Assembly (NCBI GenBank): GCA_004154925.1
Contig: QJNS01000745.1
Coordinates: 1-64,000, forward strand
Length of the DNA stretch: 64,000 nucleotides
Direction of reading: 5' to 3'
Source: Monosporascus cannonballus
Taxonomy: Eukaryota; Ascomycota; Sordariomycetes; Xylariales
Made by a program: the position numbers and the translations under genes. Numbering within the stretch: position 1 is the first letter of the stretch; each line of letters opens with the position of its first letter. The notes under the pieces were generated by a model. It did no database searches and was not told the origin of the DNA. It worked only from the letters and a program-made list of their open reading frames with translations. Positions 57,034-64,000 of this stretch are shown one piece after another.

Positions 57034-57936
57034 TTACTTTTTACGAAAAACAAAACCTAAATAACCAGAATATAGTTTATTATTAATTGAAAATAAGGCG
57101 CCGTCCTTAAAGCGTTTAACGTATTTAGGTTTAATAATAATTTCGTCGGGTAAAGCCATTTTTTAATTATAGTTCTTAATAAGTATTAAAATTTCGTTAA
57201 AACGTTGGAAAACGGGCGGAAAATACTTATAAGTAGGGAACGTAATAATATAACGGTTTTCGAAAATAATTTTATTTATAAAAATATCTTAAAATTACGT
57301 TTAATCGGAAATTAATCGCAAAATAATAAAAAAAGGACCATAATACTTACAAAAAAAAACTTAAATTTACAAACTTATAAGATAATATTAAGATTAAATT
57401 TCCGTAACCATAACGAATAATCGGAAATTAACCTTAATTATATTAAAAAAACGATATTCCTTAATAATATTTACGTTAAAAACGAATTTAACTTCGCGAA
57501 AAATATCAAATCGACGACCGACCGTAATTACGTTAAAATATTTATATTAGGTACCCGTAATACGAACCTTTTCGAATTCGTTAATTAACTCCTAATTATC
57601 AGTACCGAATTAAAAAACCGTTTAGGCGGTATCTTTAAGGATAATCGAAATTTAAATAAAAATTAAATAACGATATTAATAATATTAGGAATAATTACTT
57701 ATCGTACGAAAAATTTTATAATAATAATTAATTATAACGTAATTTAAAACGTCCGAAACTTAAATGCAAACCGTACGGTAATCGAAATAACGTTATATTA
57801 TATAAATATAATACGGCTTATTGCCGCTTATAATACGATTAATATTTATTTTACTATCGGCGTCGAAAGGATAATATTAAAGGAAATTTTAATTCTTTTT
57901 AATATTAAAATATTATTTCTTCTAGAACTCCTTACG
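57034..57936 (-). other. relic 301-codon reading phase, antisense to the retroelement, unassigned
   Basis: Between integrase and the 3' LTR, the minus strand keeps one reading phase from 57,936 down to a stop at 57,036-57,034. Its interruptions are only TAA or TAG, each one C-to-T step from CAA or CAG. The last 41 codons from an ATG at 57,159 are stop-free (MALPDEIIIKPKYVKRFKDG). Protein-like segments include ELINEFEKVRITGT and VITVGRRFDIFREVKF. The codon-aligned sense phase has five stops in the last 45 codons, which favours the minus strand. Upstream, RNY-type codon periodicity supports the phase on either strand, so strand is not proven there. I recognise no family. It could be an extra antisense ORF of the element or a captured gene. 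Confidence 0.4.
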
Positions 57937-58273
57937 AAAAAAAGATATAACGAACGAAAATAATACGTAAAATAAACGGAAAAGGCAAAATAAAAATGAA
58001 AAAAAAAAACGGAAAACCGAACGGAATACGTACGTAATAGGAATAAAGATATAAACACAAAAAGAAAAAAAAGGCAAATAAAGTGGGGTTAAAAACGGAT
58101 TATAATAAGGAACTAGGCGGAACATAATTAATTACGTAATATAATATGTATTAATTATTACGGCAACCATTTACAACATAATATAACGGTAAATTATCGG
58201 CAAACATATATAACCAAACCTACGAAATACGTTATATCAAATTAATAATAATACTGTTAAAAACTAATAACTT

Positions 58274-58288
58274 AAAAGGGGGAAATAA
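58274..58288 (+). other. polypurine tract of the LTR element
   Basis: AAAAGGGGGAAATAA immediately upstream of the 3' LTR, where reverse transcription needs the plus-strand primer. It has stayed G-rich although the surroundings are A/T-rich. Confidence 0.7.
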
Positions 58289-58289
58289 T

Positions 58290-58495
58290 TATAAAAATAT
58301 AACCCCTATAAGGATAAAGCTGGTAACCGACCAGCTACCGATCAGCCACCAACCTATTTACTAGTATAAATCTACCATCTGGCAACTAATGGGAAACGCC
58401 AGATGGAAATAACCTAATATACTTATTTCTTGGAATCTGCTTTACGACTGGTCGGAGATCACCTTATCCAGCCCACAGCTATCCATTATCTTACA
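58290..58495 (+). repeat. 3' LTR of the Ty3/gypsy element, 206 bp
   Basis: Same length as the 5' copy, no gaps, only transitions between them. It ends ATCTTACA, the less mutated terminus, followed at once by the right AAGTA duplication. It is less RIP-mutated internally than the 5' copy (for example GCCAGATGGAAATAACC here). Confidence 0.93.
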
Positions 58496-58500
58496 AAGTA
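58496..58500. repeat. target-site duplication AAGTA, right
   Basis: Exact partner of 51,093-51,097. Confidence 0.9.
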
Positions 58501-59456
58501 ATAATTTTTATTTTTTTATATTCGTTAAAAATCTTATTAAAATCGAAAAAATTAACTTGTATTATATTTACAAATGGATTTTTGTTAATTAAATATTATT
58601 ATGATATTTTCTTTTTTACTTTAATAATTAAATGATTTAATATTAAATTATTTAAAGTAAATGAAGGTTTATTCTGATAATTATCTATATTTTCTTAAAG
58701 GCTGATAAATTTAAATATATAACATTTTAATATTATAATATAATGTTTTTTAAAGGCTTTAAAAAACGAGAAGTTATTATTATTAAATCTTTTTTATAAA
58801 ATTAACTTAAAAAAGTTTTAAAATTAAAAGATTTAAAACAAAATTCTTATTTTCGTTTTCTGAAATAATAATAATAGTTTTATAAATACTTTAAAACTTT
58901 TTAAAATAATATTATTTTCGTTTTTTTCTGTTATTACTTTGGTATTACGCATAATAAATTAATATTTAATTTAAATAAAGTTTACTATTTTTATTTTTAA
59001 CGTTTTATAATCTATAATATTTATTTTATAATTTTAAGAATTCTCAACGCATTAAAACAATTAGTACTAAATTAAGTTAATAAAAACTTTAAAAGTATAT
59101 AAATAATTATTTTAAAAAATATTAAACTTTTTAATAATATAACACGTAAAATCTTTTCGTATATTTGCGCTTATGATATCGAAAAACGGTTTTCTTATTA
59201 AATATTTTCCTTTAACTTTTAGTAAATATAAATAAAAAAAATAACTTTATAAATTTTAATATAAAGATCGGAGTAAATATTTAAAATATAAATCTTTTGA
59301 AATTATATCCGCTAATAATATGATTAATTTATAAATTTATAAAACATTTATCAAGAAAAACTTTAAAACAAATTCAAATATTTATAATTTACTTTTTTAT
59401 AAAATATTTAGTTTCTTTTTTATATTAATAAAAAATTTTAAAATATCTTTAACATA
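58501..59456. other. AT-rich spacer, nothing recognised
   Basis: Continues the host sequence into which the gypsy element inserted. No terminal repeat, ORF or protein motif was recognised. Confidence 0.6.
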
Positions 59457-61306
59457 CTATATAAGTACGCTGGATACATAAATACGCTGAACACGTTTTG
59501 GCATTTCGCGATAACATATTCAAATAAAATAACCATAATGCAGTAAATTAATTCAAATTAATCGGATTTTTTATTGCTAGACGTATTTATAGCTTCCTTA
59601 TAAGTACGCGCATTATGTCCGAGCTTGCTGCAGACGCTATATTTTCGTTTTTTTCGTCTAAACATTTGTGCGATAATTACTTCCAGCTGCTATTAATTGC
59701 AATTATTTACTATTATTCTTTTTTGTAATTATAAAAGCTTATGCCTTTTTAATAGTAAGTATTTTTTTTTTAAAAAAAACGTATATTTTTAGTTTTTCAG
59801 CGTTTATTAAGGACATAATTCGTTTCGCAAAAGTTTTTTTTTTTCGAAAAAAGCGATTTTATACAAAAGTATTAGATTATTTTTATTAAAAAATTAACCA
59901 ATTTAATTTTTTTATTGGCGAATTAATTTGGTAATTTTTGATTTTTCTTTATAAATAACGTTTTTGTTAAATCGTTTTAATAATATTCTTAGAGGTTTTC
60001 GCAGATAAGAAGATAATAGAATTAGTAAAAGTAAGCGACAAAACGGTCGATATAGATATAATTAAAGTTTTTACCTGAAAAAATGGGATTAAAATCGAAT
60101 AAAAAAATTTTGCTTTTGCAAATCCAGATTTAATATTATCGGCCGTTATAATAGCTTTGAACGCGTTGTAGAAACCGGCAATAAAACTCTTTTTGGCGAT
60201 ATAGATAATGTGCTGCCGTATAAAATTTTCGATATATAACGAATAAACGCATTTTAATACGAAAAAACAAGGTACGTCAAAGGGTTGGAATTGATAAAAA
60301 AATGGGCAGATATATAAAACGTAATAATGCCGTTATTCGCGTAATAATTTTCAAATTAGATCAAATAGTAATCTTCGTAACGGTTGAAAATAAAAAGATA
60401 TTTTAAATTTTTGACACGCGTTTTAATATATTTATCGAAATGTTTAATTTGTTTTAAATTTAATTTATTTATTGTTTAGCCGTTTTCGTTTATAACAAAC
60501 TTTTAATCGGGTAAAAATAAGTTATCGGCGAACTAGCGAAAAAGGTAGTTTTTTTTAATAAAAATAATAAATAAGAATAAAGCCCAGCTTTGAAAGTTAA
60601 CGGCTTATATTACTATAAATTAATTCCAAGTTCCTTATTAAGCTTATTTAGATTTTTTACGTTTTTCGGCGTTAATAATAATTATGCTTGCTGTTATAAG
60701 AAATCCTATTAAAAATCTCGTTTCGTCGAAATTATAAATATTCTTTTTTGAGATACCATATTTTACGATTATAGCCCGGATAAATTTAAATTACTTTCGA
60801 AGAATATCTAGATTTTCGCATAAAATCCTTTAGTAATTTATCGGTCGGTTTAAACGCGTTTTAATTTTTTTTGCCGTCTAATAAAGTTAGATATCTAATT
60901 AACCTCAACGTATATCGCGACGTATTACGCAAGCAATAAATATGCTATATTTTTAACGTATTAAAACCGGATAAAAAACGTTCGTATATTAAGGTTAAGG
61001 ACTTTTTCGACAATCGATTTTTTTTAATCGGTATTAATTTTTGTAAAAGAAGAAAAATATCGGCTCGGACGCGTATATCGTTATATCGCGTTTCTAAAAT
61101 GGAATATAGGATATTATAAATAGAACTAAACTTTTTATAACTAATTTTCGGGTTATTTTTCTTAGCTTACACGGCTAGGTTTATTCTCGATTCTTTTATA
61201 AGCCGTTCCATATAGTAATTGTTAAAAAATAAATAATTGAAATCGGATGATAAAATTATTAAAAGAAAATATCCAGCTCATTTATATGTCCAGCTCACTT
61301 ATATAG
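59457..61306 (-). mobile_element. Fot1/pogo-type DNA transposon, 1,850 bp, RIP-inactivated
   Basis: Terminal inverted repeats of about 40 bp: the left end reads CTATATAAGTACGCTGGATA and the right end, reversed, CTATATAAGTGAGCTGGACA. Both continue into a second AT-rich copy of the GCTGGA-type motif. TA dinucleotides flank both ends (59,455-56 and 61,307-08), the target of this superfamily. The minus strand carries transposase relics in order. IYNFDET (about 60,740) comes first, then a block around 60,690-60,590 (ITASIIINAEKR), FVINENG (60,495) and HFDKYIKTR (60,442). The DDE site LFFNRYEDY follows (first Asp mutated to Asn), then NNGIITFYISAH, QPFDVPCF (second Asp kept) and FIAGFYNAFKA. RIP-type stops plus one single-base frameshift in a T run near 60,300 inactivate it. 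Length and motif order match Fot1-like elements of filamentous fungi. Confidence 0.9.
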
Positions 61307-62415
61307 TACATTATTTATTTTAAAATTTTAAAATTTCGTTTAATTAATTAGATTTAATAATATTGTTAATAAAAAAGTGCTTCTTAAATAAATCTTTATA
61401 CTAATATTTTCCCATTAAACTATTATTATTATTCTGGTTATTATTATTTGTGTTATTTTAAAAATATATCTCTTTAATTAAGAATTGTTTTATTTAAAAT
61501 AATACTGAACGTTTTTTATAATTTTATATAATTTTGGAACCGTTTTATTAATTTCTATGCGGATAATATTGTAATAAAAACCTCATTTTTGAATATAACT
61601 TGTTTTATCGTAATACTTTAAATAATAAAAAATCAGATAAATAAAGGTTAAGAACTTTAAAAAACTATAAGCAACTGTAATATTAGATAATAATTGATAT
61701 ATAAAGTTTTCTAATTTTAATATATATTTTTAATATGTAAATATTTAAATATTTATTTATATTAAATATTAAGTTCGCAAATCCGAATATTATCATTAAA
61801 TTTAAACCTTTTTTAAAAGTAATTAACCTTTTTCAAAATATAATATTTTTATTATACTTAATAATACTTAAGATAAACGAATTAATCTAAGAATTTATAA
61901 ATCTTAGTGAGTATCCTTTTTAGATAATGTATAAGATTTATTTCTTATTATATATTTTTAAAACCTTTTCGAATTTCGAATGATTTGTGTTATATAAGAT
62001 ATACTTGTTCATTATTTTATTTTAAAAATAAAAAAACATAAGAAAAATTGGTATTGTTTATAAAAGTAATCTTAAAGTTCCATTACTATTAATATGTATT
62101 TATAACATATTCATTTTTATATTAACGTAATGTTCGAAAATGTTATATTTTTTAAAAGGTTTTAAGAAAGAATTTACAAGTTCATCTTGAAATAATATTT
62201 TTTAAAGTTTAATTAAATAATTATAATTTTAAAAATAATACAAACGGTAACAGAATGTAATATTTAAAAATATAATAATTAAAAAAATAAATGTCCTTAA
62301 TAGCGGAATAAAAGGTATACTATAAATATAATAACGAAATTTCGAATAACTTTAACAAATCGTATATAATAAATATATCAAAACGCGGTTAAAAAATGCG
62401 AATCGGGCTTATAAC
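61307..62415. other. AT-rich spacer, nothing recognised
   Basis: RIP-like A/T-rich DNA between the Fot1-type element and repeat copy B. No motif recognised. Confidence 0.6.
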
Positions 62416-62574
62416 TATAAAACTTTAACATTACATACAAAAGCATACAACTAAAATATATATATATATTAAAGGTTATATAACTTATAAAAAGTTTTTT
62501 ATAAAAGGTAAAGCTGGTAAACCCTCCTTAAATTCAGATAAAAACTGTGGTAGTCAAAAAATACAGTCGAAGTG
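62416..62574 (+). repeat. direct repeat copy B
   Basis: Partner of 47,765-47,924 in the same orientation, with more C-to-T and G-to-A change. It starts TATAAAACTT where copy A has TGTGAGACCC. Similarity ends at CGAAGTG in both copies, and the sequence beyond is unrelated. Confidence 0.65.
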
Positions 62575-62740
62575 CAAAAGTCTCGGTTTAGTCTCCACAC
62601 TCTATATTTGTCGACTAGCAGGGAGTACTCTAGCACCCTATATACGGAAGATTCCCTTTGATCGGAACATATATGTTCCGGGATTGGATCATCTTAAAGT
62701 GCAGTGCGCGTTTTAAAGCATCTATAACTAATTATTAATA
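62575..62740. other. GC-normal island with an 18-bp perfect palindrome
   Basis: About 165 bp of nearly ordinary base composition inside the AT-rich block, directly after repeat copy B. It contains the perfect palindrome CGGAACATATATGTTCCG at 62,663-62,680, and GATC-type ends around it. It could be a less mutated part of the same repeat (LTR-like) or an unrelated insertion. Confidence 0.6.
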
Positions 62741-64000
62741 CATATATAATTAATATCCCTTATATCTGATAATTAAAAGTCTTATTTGCTTAATAAGGGC
62801 ATATATTAATTAATTAATTAATTATTAAGATAATATAAGTTATATATTAGTTATAATTATCGAAATACGTTAATAATAATAATGGTAACCGTACCGTTAA
62901 CGTTTTTCGTTATCTAGAAAAAACTTAAGGACCTAAAACTGCTTTAAAGACGAATTCTAATTTAAAATATATACGTTCGATATTTAAAATTATATCGATC
63001 TTAATTAAAACCTTTAGTAATTTATTAAACTTATAAAACTTAATATAATTTTCTACCTAAAAAAACAAATCCGTTATACGATATGAATTAATTCCTTAAG
63101 CGGGTTTTTATTTATATTTATATTTTCTGGAAAAGTTATGGAAAAAATCGATTATACTAGTTATTTAACGAATATATTTAAAATAACGACCAAAACTAAA
63201 TAAGCTTATAATTAGGATTTTACGGCATATATTTATAAAAATCAGAAATACGAGATTTTTGGTAAAAATATTAACGATTTTACGAAATGGATTTTAATAT
63301 TGATATTTTTAACGATTAAAGAAACCAGTTCTTTTTTTAGGAAAAACCTTATGAAAATAATATATTAGCTTAAGCGAATTAGACAAAGTATATAATAATA
63401 AGTTCCTAATTAATATTTAACGAAAATATCGTAAAACGTTAAAGTAAATTTCGAAATTTAGCAAAAAGTTAAACAAATGGATTGTAAAATAGCAAAAGAT
63501 TATAGTTTTAAGACAACGATATAATGTTTTAAAAACGAAAACGATAATTATATGGGTTAATAACTTATATATAATGTTAAATTTTATAATTAAGATATAG
63601 ATTATTATTTTTTAAATGATAAAAAAGGCCGAAATCGATAATAATATAATTAATTTTTAAAAAACGGTAATTAATTTTTTAAATTATTAAGTTATAATTT
63701 ATTCTATATTTATACTATAAAATATTAAGGTAACGTTTTGAACGTTTTACGGAATATCTATAAATTTCTTTAATTAGGATAATCTTAATTAAGAAAATCT
63801 TAAAAACATTAATTTTTAATTACAAGGAAACATTTTAAGCCGTAAGCCGAAACGAAATAACCTTAAAGATTTTTATATAGACCGAAACGGTAATAAACGA
63901 AAACGTTGAAAATTAAATATATAAAATACCCGTTATAAAACGTAATTAATTAATTATTATATTTTATTTAATTATTATTATATATTTTTTAGGAAAATTC
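62741..64000. other. AT-rich DNA to the window end, probable RIP-mutated repeat
   Basis: A/T-rich again. A fairly long plus-strand phase near 63,130-63,330 (segments such as MEKIDYTSYL and NQKYEIF) has only TAA/TAG interruptions, suggesting another decayed transposon protein. I could not assign it. The block is cut by the window end. Confidence 0.5.

Larger units (their letters stand above)
51098..58495 (+). mobile_element. complete Ty3/gypsy LTR retrotransposon, 7.4 kb, RIP-inactivated
   Basis: Two 206-bp direct LTRs, a 5-bp target duplication, and sense-strand coding relics in gypsy order. The CCHC knuckle phase (52,549-52,590) and the reverse transcriptase signatures (LKKD..RLYVDY at 53,524 and YLNNIIIYSD at 53,848, the YLDD box with both Asp changed to Asn) all share one frame, as in a fused gag-pol. 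Integrase follows: VILVIVDRFTKL at 55,644 and the TYYP.TNK region at 55,854, the latter corresponding to the family's YHPQTDGQ block. Integrase is in another frame, so one indel or shift lies between. Every lesion I checked in these motifs is a C-to-T or G-to-A type change. A purine tract (about 58,274-58,288) sits just before the 3' LTR. No frame remains open, so the element is dead. Confidence 0.93.

Noticed and set aside
57846..58125. Minus-strand ORFs of 67-70 codons rich in Phe, Tyr and Ser
   Set aside because: They arise from a purine-rich sense strand just before the polypurine tract and show no coding signal of their own. The unassigned relic phase is in another frame.
47925..64000. 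CRISPR array, rRNA gene or centromeric satellite in the AT-rich block
   Set aside because: No regularly spaced short repeats, no rRNA-like conserved segments, and no tandem satellite; direct evidence favours RIP-mutated transposons.

Overview
This window is nuclear DNA of a filamentous ascomycete (Pezizomycotina, most likely a Sordariomycete). The evidence is short GT..AG introns of 49-198 bp with CTAAC-type branch sites, a tRNA-Gly with a 19-nt intron, close family resemblance of Spt7, cytosolic SHMT, proteinase A and DIM-2, and a strongly two-speed layout. About 47.7 kb of gene-bearing DNA of ordinary base composition is followed by about 16 kb of extremely AT-rich DNA.

Gene-bearing part (1-47,690). 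In order: a doubtful small acidic protein; a VanZ-like membrane protein (-); spt7 of the SAGA coactivator (+); tRNA-Gly(GCC) (-); a wrecked GH43-like glycosidase (-) next to a large secreted protein resembling DUF5695 (+); a small nuclear-type basic protein (+); a large Pro/Gln-rich nuclear-type protein (-); vacuolar proteinase A (-); a MYND-finger protein (+); cytosolic serine hydroxymethyltransferase (+); an AA9 copper monooxygenase (+); an intracellular Asp-box beta-propeller (+); a BTB/POZ pseudogene (-); an Rmd1/Mrx10-type mitochondrial protein (-) divergent from a PPR-like mitochondrial protein (+); the DIM-2-type cytosine DNA methyltransferase (+); and a frameshifted cytochrome P450 relic (-) interrupted by a 10-N assembly gap. 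Exon borders were placed by hand and all close in frame.

AT-rich part (47,765-64,000). Almost every reading frame is closed and the DNA carries the footprint of repeat-induced point mutation (RIP). I could still resolve two elements. The first is a complete 7.4-kb Ty3/gypsy LTR retrotransposon (51,098-58,495) with two 206-bp LTRs, a perfect AAGTA target duplication, a CCHC knuckle, and reverse transcriptase and integrase signatures. The second is a 1,850-bp Fot1/pogo-type DNA transposon (59,457-61,306) with terminal inverted repeats and TA flanks. A pair of about 160-bp direct repeats (47,765 and 62,416) brackets both and may be the ends of an older host element. Between integrase and the 3' LTR of the gypsy element lies a 301-codon relic reading phase, best read on the opposite strand, which I could not assign to any family.

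How it fits together. DIM-2 is the methyltransferase that in Neurospora methylates RIP-mutated DNA, and here its gene ends about 2.2 kb from a block of exactly that kind of DNA. Secreted carbohydrate-active genes (AA9, DUF5695-like, GH43 relic) point to a plant-matter saprotroph or plant associate. Several accessory genes are decaying by frameshift and stop rather than by RIP (GH43, BTB, P450).
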